The notes: a model not told the origin generated them from the letters alone. Counted from the stretch's first letter, positions 33,032 through 40,997 are shown. The stretch: DNA of 64,000 nt from a virus (IMGVR_UViG_3300026538_000054:124001-188000), one strand, 5' to 3'. Translations and numbers: made by a program.

Positions 33032-33424
33032 ATGGAGAGCTGGAGAACGGTGTTTCGCGACGGCTTCGCGCCGATCGCTCCGAAGAAAGGCCTCGAGGCC
33101 GTGCGCATGGCCTTGTTAACGGGAGACCACGCTCTGGTCCGCAACGCGACGACCGTGCCGCCGTCATTGTGGGGCGATAAGAACTGTCCTGTCGAGGCCG
33201 CCTGCCTGGTGGGGCTGTGCTACTGGCGTGGCGAAGACCTGCACACGGTCGGCGAGACTGACGAGGCGTTCAGTCATGCGTGCTACCAGATCGACCAAAA
33301 GCTGCAAGAACCAGCCGCCTGCCGATGGCTACTCGATTGGTTTGACAAAGCCCCATGGGACGAGGTCGTTGACGGGTTACTGGAAGAGATCGACAGGGAG
33401 TTGAAGCGCAGGGCCGCCGGATGA
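33032..33424 (+). CDS. Hypothetical protein (130 aa)
   Basis: ATG 33032 with GGGGAAAGG upstream, chosen over TTG 33023. Contains several Trp/Cys positions (ACLVGLCYWRGEDLHTVG, ACRWLLDWFDKAPWDE) and an acidic basic C-terminal helix. It overlaps the next gene by ATGA. It may be a partner of its upstream planctomycete-type neighbour. Function unknown. Confidence 0.45.
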   Translation: MESWRTVFRDGFAPIAPKKGLEAVRMALLTGDHALVRNATTVPPSLWGDKNCPVEAACLVGLCYWRGEDLHTVGETDEAFSHACYQIDQKLQEPAACRWLLDWFDKAPWDEVVDGLLEEIDRELKRRAAG

Positions 33425-33756
33425 ACGACCTCCAGACCATCCTGGCTCTGCTCGCAGGCGCGATGCGCGAGGACCCCGTAGCGGCCAAGGCCCTTGCCGA
33501 TTTCTGTCTCGAGCAGGGGATGGAAGACCTGGCCGTCAAGGTGCAGGATCGCTTCGTCGCTGTTGGGCTGGGCTTCTACTGCGCCGACTGCGATGTCCCA
33601 GGGGAACCGGCCGAGCGCTACGCCGTCACGGTCTGTCTGAGGTCCCTGGTCCACGTCGCCGCCGTCAAGGCCAGCAGGAACAAGGACCACACCTGCGAGC
33701 TGGCGATGGGCTCGGTCTTCGCCAAGAGGATCACGACCAACACAGAGAAGAAATAG
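33421..33756 (+). CDS. TIGR02996-like N-terminal module protein (111 aa)
   Basis: Start overlaps the previous stop (ATGA). MNDLQTILALLAGAMREDPVAAKALADFCLEQGMEDLA resembles the TIGR02996-type helix pair but lacks the YADW core. The rest has a Cys pair (FYCADCDVPG) that may bind metal. No enzyme call. It belongs to the same loose paralogue set as 30825 and 56411. Confidence 0.4.
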   Translation: MNDLQTILALLAGAMREDPVAAKALADFCLEQGMEDLAVKVQDRFVAVGLGFYCADCDVPGEPAERYAVTVCLRSLVHVAAVKASRNKDHTCELAMGSVFAKRITTNTEKK

Positions 33757-33767
33757 GAAAGGCAGCA

Positions 33768-34031
33768 GTGGTGAATATGAAGAAATGGGTCGTCGAGTTG
33801 TTGGATAGCAACCAGGACGTCGGCGAGTGCTTCGTACGCGTGCCCGATCGAGCTGGGCCGTTGGTGATCGAGGTGGTCGTGGACGATGACGTGGAGAATG
33901 CCGACGGACGCGTCATCGCCGTCTACGAGACGGGTTTGTATGCCGGCAGCCCCAGCGAGGCGCGTCTGGCTGTCGCCTCGCCACTGGCTGAGGCAATCTG
34001 TCTGCAGGGCGTGATCTGCGAGGTGCGCTGA
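33768..34031 (+). CDS. Small hypothetical protein (87 aa)
   Basis: GTG 33768 (or GTG 33771) is preceded by AGGAAAGG. Small mixed alpha/beta protein (KKWVVELLDSNQDVGECFVRV..., VIEVVVDDDVENADGRVIAVYE), ending one base into the next start. No family recognised. Confidence 0.45.
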   Translation: MVNMKKWVVELLDSNQDVGECFVRVPDRAGPLVIEVVVDDDVENADGRVIAVYETGLYAGSPSEARLAVASPLAEAICLQGVICEVR

Positions 34032-34513
34032 TGGCCGAAGCGAACAGTTTGCCCAACTATGTACAGGTTCAGGCGCTTGTCGCGCGCACTCAGCAAGCGC
34101 TGACGCGGCGGGCCCATGAGTGCATAAAAGAGAACGAGGCCGCCAAGGTGGCCCTGGAAGCGAAAGAGAGACTCAGGCAGTCCTTGCGGGCCGACCTCGG
34201 TCCTGCCGTCGATCTCTTGCTCGAGGCACTTGGTCCGCTGGACGGCCTCCAGTCAAGTCAGGGGAAGCTCGCGTTTCAGCACGAGATATACGACTTGGGG
34301 CACGACGACACGGACCGAGGCCTGTACGCGATCAGGCGCGTGAGGATCGTCGCCCTTGTCCTGGATAAATACCGGGCCACGTTGGCGGATATTCACGTCA
34401 CCGCCACCGAGCGCTGCGGGCTGTACTACGTCGTAAATAGCAAACGACTGAGCCTGGACGAGGCCTGCGCGACGGTGCTCGCCTCTGTCGTTCCTCAGAT
34501 CAGTTTCGACTAG
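34031..34513 (+). CDS. Helical hypothetical protein (160 aa)
   Basis: ATG 34031 shares a base with the previous stop. The N-terminal ~50 residues form a coiled-coil-like helix (ALTRRAHECIKENEAAKVALEAKERLRQSL). The C-terminal half has beta segments (LYAIRRVRIVALVLDKYRATLADIHVTA) and an acidic end. No family. It is the last gene before a terminator-like hairpin and the Ycf46-type operon. Confidence 0.45.
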   Translation: MAEANSLPNYVQVQALVARTQQALTRRAHECIKENEAAKVALEAKERLRQSLRADLGPAVDLLLEALGPLDGLQSSQGKLAFQHEIYDLGHDDTDRGLYAIRRVRIVALVLDKYRATLADIHVTATERCGLYYVVNSKRLSLDEACATVLASVVPQISFD

Positions 34514-34565
34514 CCATCTCTTTCCAGCCGCCCGAATCAACACCACCAGCGCGTTACCATTCTGA

Positions 34566-34589
34566 GACGGTCTGGCTAGCCAGGCCGTC
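34566..34589 (+). terminator. Terminator-like hairpin before the AAA+ gene
   Basis: An 11-bp stem with a G-U pair (GACGGTCTGGC/GCCAGGCCGTC) and a 2-nt loop, followed by GTTACAATTCTTTT. The T-rich stretch overlaps the palindrome at 34597, so termination and regulation may be combined. Confidence 0.5.
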
Positions 34590-34596
34590 GTTACAA

Positions 34597-34614
34597 TTCT
34601 TTTCCGGAAAAGAA
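34597..34614. promoter_or_regulatory. CCGG-centred palindrome at the AAA+ start
   Basis: TTCTTTTCCGGAAAAGAA is a perfect 18-bp inverted repeat four bases before the ATG at 34619. Its right arm (GGAAAAGAA) is also the only purine-rich stretch available as a ribosome site, so a bound protein would block initiation directly. Confidence 0.55.
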
Positions 34615-34618
34615 CAAA

Positions 34619-36880
34619 ATGAGCAAGAAGCAGTTCAGAGAGCAGTTATCCGACCTGATCAAGTCGGGCACCCAGTTGATCCAGGTCCGGACCGTGGAGG
34701 AGCAGCGCGCCCTTTTGGACATTCAGCAGGTCGTCCAGGGCCTGAGGCGAAAGGACGGCCCGCCCTGGCGCTTGACGGCGTGGAACTACGTCACGGGCTA
34801 CTCCGATGCCCGCAACCCTGCTGAGGCCTTCGCCCAGAACCCGTCCGGGGCCGTCCTGGCCGTGCCGACGACGCGATTCGGCGAGTGTCAGGGGCAGCCG
34901 GTTATTAGCTCCTATTCCGGCATGGTCAGGAGCGTCCGGAGGGACTCGGAGGGCGTGGTGATCAACGTGGACGAGGAGATCATCACCCTCGCCCAGGACA
35001 TCGGCCCTCTGGTCGGCCCTGGCGACAAGGTGAAAGTGGGCCAGCAGGTCGGGCTGCCCTACGGGAAGGACGCCGTGATCGTCTTCCTGGACTCGGCAAT
35101 GTTCTTCGGCTCGAGCGAAGGTTTTCAGTGCCGCCGGGCCCTGCGGAACCTGGTGGAGGCGCAGGCCCTGAGCAACGCCGCTCACATGCGGCCGATCATC
35201 TTCCTGGGGGCCGCGGCGGTAAAGAGCCCGGAGATCGACTACGCCATCGTCAACCTGCGCTACGAGCTCCCGGATGAGGAAGAGCTCAAGAAGGACGTCA
35301 CCTACATCGAGGCCGGCTTGCCACCTTACCGTCGCGTGGCCGAGCCGCACTTCCGTACGGAGCTGGCCCGCGCCGTCCTGGGCTCCTCCCAACATGAGGC
35401 CAGGCAGATCCTCGCCACCGCCGCCTACGCCTCGGGCGGTCTTCACCAGAAAGGTGACGACAAGCGCAAGGTGCTTGACGCCTTGTTCGAGCTGCAAAGA
35501 GGCAACTGGGCCGACGACGAGGTCCTGGAGCTGGTCGACCTCGCAGGGGCCCCGACGTTCGACGACATCGGCGGCTACCAGAACCTGAAGGACTGGCTGG
35601 CCTCTCAGGCCTGCGCCTTCACGGACCTGGCAAGCTCTCTCAAGGATGAGCCGCCGGTGGAGGCCCCCAAAGGCATCGTCCTGGGCGGCGTGCCCGGCTG
35701 CCTGCACGCCGACACCCCCATCCACGACCCGACGGATAACACCACGCGCAGCGTGAAGGAGCGCTGGGAAACGGCCAAGCCGTTTCATGTCACGGCCCTG
35801 GACCAAAGGTCGCAAAAGCTCGTGACCGCCTGGGCCATGGCGCCTCATATCTATCCGGCCTGCCGGCTTCTGCGTTTCGTCTGCGACGACGGTTCGCAGA
35901 TCACGGTCACTCCTGGCCATCTCTTCTGGGACGGCTCCGACTACGTGCCGGCCGCCAACGTGGCCGGTCGCATCGAGGCGAAAGGTACTTACGGCCTGCC
36001 ACGGTACGCGCCTGGCAAGGAGGGCGCCCTGAGGGACGTTGTCCTTTACAAGGTCGAGACCTTGCCTCCCGAGCCCTACTACGACTTCCACGTCCCGGTC
36101 CACGAGAACTACCTGGCGTGCGGCCTGATCAACCACAACACCGGCAAGTCCTACTCCGTCCTGGCCATCGCTCGCGCGTTGGCCTTGCCTCTCATCCGCT
36201 TCAAGTTCGCCAGGGCCTTCGGCTCTCTGGTGGGCGCCACCGAGGAGAGGGTGGACCGGGCCCTGTCCCGCGTGAGCGGCAAGGGGCGTTGTGTGCTTCA
36301 ACTCGACGAGATCGACAAGGCCCTGGCCGGTACGCAGGGCGGTGGAGAGTCCGACGGCGGCGTGGGCAAGCGCGCCCTGGGGCAGCTCCTCACCTGGATG
36401 GTGGAGAACAACAAGGGCTGCTTCGTGGTCGCCACCCTGAACGATCCGGATCACCTGCCGCCCGAGCTACTTCGCAAGGGTAGGTTCTCCGAGAACTTCT
36501 TCGTGAACTTGCCCGAGGACGAGGAGAGGCAGGCCATCCTGGAGATCCATACGCGCAAGCGCGGTATCGATGTTTCGACCTGGCGCTCGGGAGAGATGGC
36601 CACGTTCATCGAGAACACGCGCGAGTTCTCCGGCTCGGACATCGAGGAGTGCGTGAAGGCAGCCAGGCTCCGTCGGCTGGCCGCCACCGGCTCGACGGCC
36701 AGGGCCACGTACGACGACATCATGGCGGTGGTTCGCGGCACCAAGCCCTCCGGCAGGGTGAACCAGGCCAAGACCCTGGCCATGCAGGAACGATTCGCCG
36801 CCTTCGCCACGCCTGTCTCCCGCCCTGTCGTGAAGGCCGGGAGACACCAGCAAGCGAGGCGGCTGGAGCTGGGAGACTGA
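34619..36880 (+). CDS. ycf46: Ycf46-like AAA+ ATPase interrupted by a P-loop mini-intein
   Basis: 753 residues; without the intein 606. Residues 1-300 form the N-terminal Ycf46-type domain (ending DLAGAPTFDDIGGYQNLKDWL). The Walker A motif is split: GVPG ends at residue 360 and TGKS resumes at 508 after the intein. Walker B CVLQLDEIDK is near 558-567, sensor ATLND near 605, and ELLRKGRF near 617. Such ATPases remodel proteins; Ycf46 pairs genetically with Ycf35 (DUF1257) and DUF2997 in cyanobacteria and planctomycetes, and both occur downstream. Activity requires protein splicing, because the intein destroys the P-loop. Confidence 0.8.
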   Translation: MSKKQFREQLSDLIKSGTQLIQVRTVEEQRALLDIQQVVQGLRRKDGPPWRLTAWNYVTGYSDARNPAEAFAQNPSGAVLAVPTTRFGECQGQPVISSYSGMVRSVRRDSEGVVINVDEEIITLAQDIGPLVGPGDKVKVGQQVGLPYGKDAVIVFLDSAMFFGSSEGFQCRRALRNLVEAQALSNAAHMRPIIFLGAAAVKSPEIDYAIVNLRYELPDEEELKKDVTYIEAGLPPYRRVAEPHFRTELARAVLGSSQHEARQILATAAYASGGLHQKGDDKRKVLDALFELQRGNWADDEVLELVDLAGAPTFDDIGGYQNLKDWLASQACAFTDLASSLKDEPPVEAPKGIVLGGVPGCLHADTPIHDPTDNTTRSVKERWETAKPFHVTALDQRSQKLVTAWAMAPHIYPACRLLRFVCDDGSQITVTPGHLFWDGSDYVPAANVAGRIEAKGTYGLPRYAPGKEGALRDVVLYKVETLPPEPYYDFHVPVHENYLACGLINHNTGKSYSVLAIARALALPLIRFKFARAFGSLVGATEERVDRALSRVSGKGRCVLQLDEIDKALAGTQGGGESDGGVGKRALGQLLTWMVENNKGCFVVATLNDPDHLPPELLRKGRFSENFFVNLPEDEERQAILEIHTRKRGIDVSTWRSGEMATFIENTREFSGSDIEECVKAARLRRLAATGSTARATYDDIMAVVRGTKPSGRVNQAKTLAMQERFAAFATPVSRPVVKAGRHQQARRLELGD
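35699..36139 (+). mobile_element. Mini-intein inserted in the AAA+ P-loop
   Basis: 147 residues (361-507 of the precursor). It begins with Cys (CLHADTPIHD), has block B ITVTPGHLFW near 425-435 with the conserved His, and a C-terminal block ending HN before Thr of the extein. No endonuclease domain is present, so it is splicing-only. Insertion between Gly and Thr of GVPGTGKS is a typical conserved-site choice. Confidence 0.85.
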
Positions 36881-37140
36881 TGGCTGTTGAAAAGACGCTG
36901 GTTGACCTCATGGAGTCGCAGGTCGGCCTCCACTGCCCTACCTGTTTAGGGCGCCTGAATGCGGAATTGTATGAATACGGCCGTTGTAGCCGCTGTCATA
37001 CGTCGGTCGCGAGTATGACCGTCGCCGAGCTACCGGTGTTCACGGTCGAGACGGACAAGGGCTCGGTCAGTTTTCACGCCGATAACGCCCAGCTAGCCCG
37101 CGAGCTGTGTCGAAAGAACGGCCTTTGTCCGCTTGATTAA
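36880..37140 (+). CDS. Small zinc-ribbon protein (86 aa)
   Basis: ATG 36880 overlaps the ATPase stop. Two CxxC pairs (LHCPTCLGRL, GRCSRCHTSV) form a classic zinc ribbon in residues ~15-45. The second half resembles a short acidic-amphipathic tail. The ribbon sequence CPTCLGxL also starts the primase-like protein at 46041, so the two may share ancestry. Partner of the ATPase by overlap; role unknown. Confidence 0.6.
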   Translation: MAVEKTLVDLMESQVGLHCPTCLGRLNAELYEYGRCSRCHTSVASMTVAELPVFTVETDKGSVSFHADNAQLARELCRKNGLCPLD

Positions 37141-37151
37141 GAGGGATACTT

Positions 37152-37619
37152 ATGTACATATACGTGGCCTCCAGTTGGCGAAACGGCTACCACGAGGGCG
37201 TGGTCCAGGCCCTGAGGGACCAGGGCCTGTCGGTCTATGACTTCCGCCATCCCGACGAGAACGACCCCGGCTTCTCCTGGAGAGACATCGCCGCGGAATG
37301 GAAGGACTGGTGCCCCGCCGAATGGCGTGAGGGCCTCAAGCACCCGATCGCGCAGGCCGGCTTCACCAGCGACAAGAACGCCCTGGACAAGGCCGACTGC
37401 GTGGTACTGGTCCTGCCTTGCGGTCGAAGCGCCCATCTCGAGGCCGGCTACGCGGCCGGCCTGAACAAGCCCGTCTTTACGCTGGCCCTGGACCAGTGTG
37501 AGCCTGAGCTAATGGTTTTGCTTTTGGGCCCGGCCGACAACCTCTGCACGAGCCTCGATGAGCTCATCGCCAGGCTCCGCTCGATCACGCCTGCGACCCT
37601 CGCGCAGGGTGGTTCCTGA
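37152..37619 (+). CDS. Nucleoside 2-deoxyribosyltransferase-like protein
   Basis: ATG 37152 with GAGGGA upstream; 155 residues, the usual size. MYIYVASSWRNGYHEGVVQALRDQGLSVYDFRHP matches the N-terminal Rossmann-like part, and CGRSAHLEAGYAAGLNKPVF carries the conserved Glu used for catalysis in the family. Such enzymes exchange or hydrolyse the sugar of nucleotides. Members in phages may salvage nucleotides or handle signalling or NAD-type nucleotides. Substrate not readable from sequence. It overlaps the next gene by ATGA-type junction. Confidence 0.65.
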   Translation: MYIYVASSWRNGYHEGVVQALRDQGLSVYDFRHPDENDPGFSWRDIAAEWKDWCPAEWREGLKHPIAQAGFTSDKNALDKADCVVLVLPCGRSAHLEAGYAAGLNKPVFTLALDQCEPELMVLLLGPADNLCTSLDELIARLRSITPATLAQGGS

Positions 37620-37864
37620 TGCCTCCCTACTGCGTGACCGAGACCACGGACGCCTGTGGACCTCGCCGCGACGTGATCTTCGAGGGCGGCCTACCCGCCT
37701 ATGAGTTTCCCGCCATGGTTCTCTCGTTTCGCGGGGCCGGCTGGTGCCTGACCAACTGTACAGGGCCTTTGGCGCACCTGGTAAATGACCGACTCGTCTA
37801 CGGCGTGTCGGTCACCTTCCGAAGAATAGCCGAGGAGAAGCACAATGAGCCACAGCGCTCCTGA
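37619..37864 (+). CDS. Small hypothetical protein (81 aa)
   Basis: ATG 37619 overlaps the previous stop. Contains GGLPAYEFPAMVLSFRGAGW and a beta-type C-terminal half with several Arg. It overlaps the next gene by 20 bases. No family recognised; co-translation with its neighbours is likely. Confidence 0.45.
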   Translation: MPPYCVTETTDACGPRRDVIFEGGLPAYEFPAMVLSFRGAGWCLTNCTGPLAHLVNDRLVYGVSVTFRRIAEEKHNEPQRS

Positions 37865-38891
37865 GAACAACAAGGGCGTCGAGACCGTGGAGGGTTATCG
37901 CCGCCTGGTGGACCAACTGGGGAAAGAGATCTGCCTGTGCCGCGTGCGCGTCCGACGCTGGAGGGGCAGGGTCAGCCTGAATGGCGCCGAGGTCAAAGCG
38001 GGCGAGCTGAGCTTCACGGCCGGCGAGGACGATGTCAGCACGCCCAGCTTCTACATCTTGCCTCAGAGCTGGGGCAAGCAGTTCGACAGCGTCGAAGGGG
38101 CCTTGCGCAGGGCCCTGGACCGAAAGACCGTCAGGGCCCAGGTCACGGCGAAGATGACCCTGGCCGACGGCTCGATCTCCACCCTTGCTGATGTCCTCTC
38201 CGATGACGCGATCGTCCCGCGTGCTTCCGTGGAGAGCGTCAGGCAAGAGATCAACGCCATCATCCAGGAGCGCTGGGCCCCCTTGGTCAACTCGCTGGTC
38301 GGCGCCTGGGGCGGGATCATCGAGGAGCTCAAGGAGAAGAAGCCCGCCATCTATGAGAAGTTCTCTGGCAGGTTGCCGGCGAATGCCGACGCCCTCCGGC
38401 CGGCGTTCAAGGTCGTCTTCCTGGAGTTGCCACTGGGCCTGTCGGCCGACTCCCTGACCGTGGAGGCGCTGCGAAAGGGCGCCGGGGAGTACCTGGACGC
38501 TATCTGGGGCTCGATCATCGGCCAGAACGTGGAAAGGGTGCGAGAGGTCGCCAAGACCATGCTCGCGCGCATCCAGGCCGGCGGCGGCCTGCGAACGGAC
38601 ACCCTGACCAGCTTCGTCGAGGCGGTGAGCGCCTTCAAGAGCTTCGCCGGGGCCATGAGCGCCGGTGATGCGCTCCCTGTGCTTGAGCAAGCCGAGGCCC
38701 TGCTCAAGGAGACCGGCGTCAAGGAGATCAACGCCGACGCCAAGCAGGGCGCTTCGGGAGTGGCCCAGCAGATCGCCCAGGTCATGGACGGCGTGCTCAA
38801 GGTCATGGACCAGAAGGTGGCCCAGGCCATCCAGAACAAGCACCAGAGGCGCATCCTGTTCGACGAGGAGGAAGACGGTGCCGCCGCTTGA
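37845..38891 (+). CDS. Hypothetical protein, weak DUF3150 resemblance (348 aa)
   Basis: ATG 37845. N-terminal strands (ICLCRVRVRRWRGRVSLNG) and a long helical central part with ERWAPLVNSLVGAWGGIIEELKEKK recall DUF3150, a phage protein family of unknown function. The C-terminal ~120 residues are helical with coiled-coil features. It overlaps the preceding gene. This resemblance is weak and unverified. Confidence 0.4.
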   Translation: MSHSAPENNKGVETVEGYRRLVDQLGKEICLCRVRVRRWRGRVSLNGAEVKAGELSFTAGEDDVSTPSFYILPQSWGKQFDSVEGALRRALDRKTVRAQVTAKMTLADGSISTLADVLSDDAIVPRASVESVRQEINAIIQERWAPLVNSLVGAWGGIIEELKEKKPAIYEKFSGRLPANADALRPAFKVVFLELPLGLSADSLTVEALRKGAGEYLDAIWGSIIGQNVERVREVAKTMLARIQAGGGLRTDTLTSFVEAVSAFKSFAGAMSAGDALPVLEQAEALLKETGVKEINADAKQGASGVAQQIAQVMDGVLKVMDQKVAQAIQNKHQRRILFDEEEDGAAA

Positions 38892-39453
38892 CAAGGACGG
38901 TCGCGATGCGTTGTACGAGCGGGTGATGGTCGCCATGCGCGAGGAGCTGGGCGAAGCGAACCTGCCTCTTGGCCACTGCCTGGACATCGCCTGGTGCGGG
39001 CTGGAGGAAATCAGGGCCCTACCTCAAGCGCCGCGAGTGCTCATCCAGGCGGGAAGCGCCTTCTGGCTGCGCGTGCCGGCGGAGATCGCCATGGACGACC
39101 CCGCCGCGCATTTCGGCTACGAATGGGACGAGCGCTCCGAGGTCGCCCAGCTCTGGCGACGCGGCATGGCCCCTGTGATCACACGGGCCGGCAACCGACT
39201 GGTCCTGAGCCTGCCGGAGGTCCATGTTTGGCTGGCCCTCCCTGACGACAAGGTGATCATCGACCTCTCCACCGGCCGCTTGCCAGCCGCCTGCAAGACG
39301 ATCCTCGGCATGGAGTGGCTGGCCCCGCCGCCTCCCGCTTACCTGTGGGGCACGGCCGAAGATATGCCGTTTGGCGCCATGTATCAGGCGTCCAGGAGCG
39401 CCATCGACTGCGTCGTCGCGATCTTGAGGATGCAAGAACGACGCTACCCCTGA
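38878..39453 (+). CDS. Hypothetical protein (191 aa)
   Basis: GTG 38878 with GAGGAGGAAGAC upstream; overlaps the previous gene by 14 bases. Alpha/beta sequence (GHCLDIAWCGLEEIRALPQAPRVLIQAGSAFWLRVPAE) with Trp-rich segments and IIDLSTGRLPAACKTILGMEW. It ends before a strong terminator. It appears to belong to the ATPase operon; function unknown. Confidence 0.5.
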   Translation: MPPLDKDGRDALYERVMVAMREELGEANLPLGHCLDIAWCGLEEIRALPQAPRVLIQAGSAFWLRVPAEIAMDDPAAHFGYEWDERSEVAQLWRRGMAPVITRAGNRLVLSLPEVHVWLALPDDKVIIDLSTGRLPAACKTILGMEWLAPPPPAYLWGTAEDMPFGAMYQASRSAIDCVVAILRMQERRYP

Positions 39454-39468
39454 GGCGCGACGGCAGCA

Positions 39469-39498
39469 AGAGGCCGTCCATGATCGGCCTCTTTTTTT
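39469..39498 (+). terminator. Rho-independent terminator
   Basis: An 8-bp GC stem (AGAGGCCG/CGGCCTCT) with an 8-nt loop is followed by seven T. It ends the 34619-39453 transcription unit. Confidence 0.9.
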
Positions 39499-39526
39499 CC
39501 TTTCGGCTACTTCAAGAAAATGAGGT

Positions 39527-39548
39527 GTACAATTTCACACGTTTGTAC
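39527..39548. promoter_or_regulatory. GTACAA/TTGTAC inverted repeat before Ycf35
   Basis: Perfect 6-bp arms separated by ten bases lie between the terminator and the ATG at 39556. The spacing suits a dimeric repressor site overlapping a promoter. No sigma-box consensus is certain here. Confidence 0.45.
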
Positions 39549-39555
39549 GGTGGAA

Positions 39556-40026
39556 ATGAAGCTGCAAGACTCCGACCTGCCGGCCATCCGGGCCGCCTGC
39601 GAGGAGCTGGGGCTGGAGCTCCGAGAGAACCAGAAGACCTGGAAGTGGTGGGGCTCCTGGGCGAACGACTACCACGCCGACAACGCCGCCTACCGTCAGG
39701 GCATCAAGCCCGAAGACTACGGCAAGTGCGAGCACGCCATCGGCGTCCCTGGAAACCAGCACGCCTACGAGGTGGGCCTCTGCAGGGACCAGGACGGCAA
39801 CCTACGCCTGGCCTTTGACTTCTACGCCGGCGGCCGTGGGCTGTGCGATTTCGTTGGCGACAAGGGCGAGAAGCTCTTCCAGGCGGTGGGCAAGCACAAG
39901 GCCATCGCCGACTGCAAGGCGGCGGGCTGGCAGGTGCAAGGCGTGGAGACCACCGCCGACGGCAAGGTCAAGATCACGGCGTCGCCGGCGTTTGTCACGG
40001 CTGGCGTGGTCGGCAGGAAATTCTAA
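39556..40026 (+). CDS. ycf35: Ycf35 / DUF1257 protein
   Basis: 156 residues. The alpha/beta pattern matches DUF1257: helix (LPAIRAACEELGLELRENQK), then CEHAIG...AYEVGLCRDQDGNLRLAFDFYAGG and GEKLFQAVGKHKAIADCKAAGWQV. In cyanobacteria and planctomycetes this protein occurs with the Ycf46 AAA+ ATPase and DUF2997; here DUF2997 follows directly and the ATPase lies upstream. Activity unknown. The inverted repeat ahead of it suggests separate regulation. Confidence 0.75.
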   Translation: MKLQDSDLPAIRAACEELGLELRENQKTWKWWGSWANDYHADNAAYRQGIKPEDYGKCEHAIGVPGNQHAYEVGLCRDQDGNLRLAFDFYAGGRGLCDFVGDKGEKLFQAVGKHKAIADCKAAGWQVQGVETTADGKVKITASPAFVTAGVVGRKF

Positions 40027-40037
40027 GGGGGATCACC

Positions 40038-40235
40038 ATGCAAGGACCGACGGTCGAGATCCTGGTGGACCAAGAAGGGAAGATCACCTTCGAGGTCCAG
40101 GGCGTCAAGGGCGGCTCCTGTACGGAGCTCACCCGCGAGCTGCAAGCGCGAATGGGCGTGGTCACCGAGCAGAAGCTCAAGCCCGAGCACTTTGAGAGGC
40201 CGCCCGACGCCCGACTGACGACGTCTCAGCTATAA
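40038..40235 (+). CDS. DUF2997 protein (65 aa)
   Basis: ATG 40038 with GGGGATCA upstream. GPTVEILVDQEGKITFEVQGVKGGSCTELTRELQARMG is the typical DUF2997 strand-strand-helix. It follows Ycf35 by 11 bases, as elsewhere. Its last codons and stop (SQL, TAA) lie inside a repeated sequence shared with 41246, so the C-terminus may have been altered by recombination. Confidence 0.75.
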   Translation: MQGPTVEILVDQEGKITFEVQGVKGGSCTELTRELQARMGVVTEQKLKPEHFERPPDARLTTSQL

Positions 40236-40305
40236 GGCCGCTGAGAAGGCCTTCATCTCTGATGGTAGACAACAGGTCAAGAGAGCGCAATAGCATGTTC
40301 GACTG
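40224..40305 (+). repeat. Direct repeat, copy 1 (gene end + terminator-like + leader)
   Basis: About 80 bases nearly identical to 41246-41327: up to the ATG only three differences in 73 positions, no gaps. It contains CTCAGC, AAGGCC, GCTGAG and GGCCTT in interlocking order, an H-type pseudoknot layout, then a ribosome site before an ATG. Confidence 0.85.
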
Positions 40306-40348
40306 GCGTGACGATCTATCCTGCCAGAGGTCGACCAGAGGAGGCTGA
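40295..40348 (+). CDS. Possible 17-residue leader peptide
   Basis: ATG 40295 lies at the end of direct repeat 1 with GAGAG 8 bases upstream. The peptide MFDWRDDLSCQRSTRGG stops three bases before the GTG of the next gene. It may couple or sense translation, or simply be a remnant of a replaced gene. Confidence 0.3.
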   Translation: MFDWRDDLSCQRSTRGG

Positions 40349-40350
40349 GG

Positions 40351-40701
40351 GTGGAGAAGACCGTGCTCATCATCGACGAGCAGGGCCGCGCGCTTTACTT
40401 GGAGGGCCCCGGCGCGGGCCCTCCCCCTCCCGTTAAGAGCGTGTTCAAGCTCTCAAGACGGGCGGGCCGAGTGGAGCCGGTCAAGCTCTGGAAGCGACTG
40501 GCCTTCAGGGCCTTGCGTCTCCTCCTTGGAGACAAGGGCCGCATAGCCAGCTGGACCAGGTCCTGGAAAGGCCCCTGGCGCGCTGACTTGCGCCTCTCGG
40601 GCGGCCCGGTGCTTCACGAAGCAGCCACCAGGGAAGAGGCCGTGCGCATGGAGGTGCGCTGGCTGATCGATCACGACTTTGGAGACGATGTAGCAACATG
40701 A
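40351..40701 (+). CDS. Hypothetical protein (116 aa)
   Basis: GTG 40351 with GAGGAGG upstream. Beta hairpin (VLIIDEQGRALYLEGPG), a Pro-rich loop and an Arg/Lys/Trp-rich basic middle (LWKRLAFRALRLLLGDKGRIASWTRSWKG), possibly nucleic-acid binding or membrane-associated. Overlaps the next gene (ATGA). No family. Confidence 0.45.
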   Translation: MEKTVLIIDEQGRALYLEGPGAGPPPPVKSVFKLSRRAGRVEPVKLWKRLAFRALRLLLGDKGRIASWTRSWKGPWRADLRLSGGPVLHEAATREEAVRMEVRWLIDHDFGDDVAT

Positions 40702-40997
40702 ACGCCGAAGAAGCGGCCAAGCTAATCGATAACGGCTGGAAGATCCTAATCTTCAAAGACGGACTGGGAACCTTCTCTGCCCTGGCCGTGGAAGAGCATC
40801 GAAGCGTTGACAAGGCCATGAGGGCCTGGCGCAACTACGAAGCACCGGAAGGTGCTACGCCTGACGAGATGGTCTTTGGCGGCCCTCACCGTCTGTGCGG
40901 CTGCGGCTTCACGGTGGCCGAGGCCCTGCACAGCCTGGTGGAGAAGGTGCTGTTTCGACGGCTGCCAGCGAAAGAAGAGAAGGAGGGAGGGGGATGA
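40698..40997 (+). CDS. Hypothetical protein (99 aa)
   Basis: ATG 40698 overlapping previous stop. Alpha/beta small protein (AKLIDNGWKILIFKDGLGTFSALAVEE ... CGCGFTVAEALHSLVEKVLF). Overlaps the next gene. No family recognised; the CGCG motif could bind metal. Confidence 0.45.
   Translation: MNAEEAAKLIDNGWKILIFKDGLGTFSALAVEEHRSVDKAMRAWRNYEAPEGATPDEMVFGGPHRLCGCGFTVAEALHSLVEKVLFRRLPAKEEKEGGG

Noticed and set aside
34646-36454. 602-codon - strand open frame under the AAA+ gene
   Set aside because: Shadow of the ATPase frame; no motif and wrong third-position bias.
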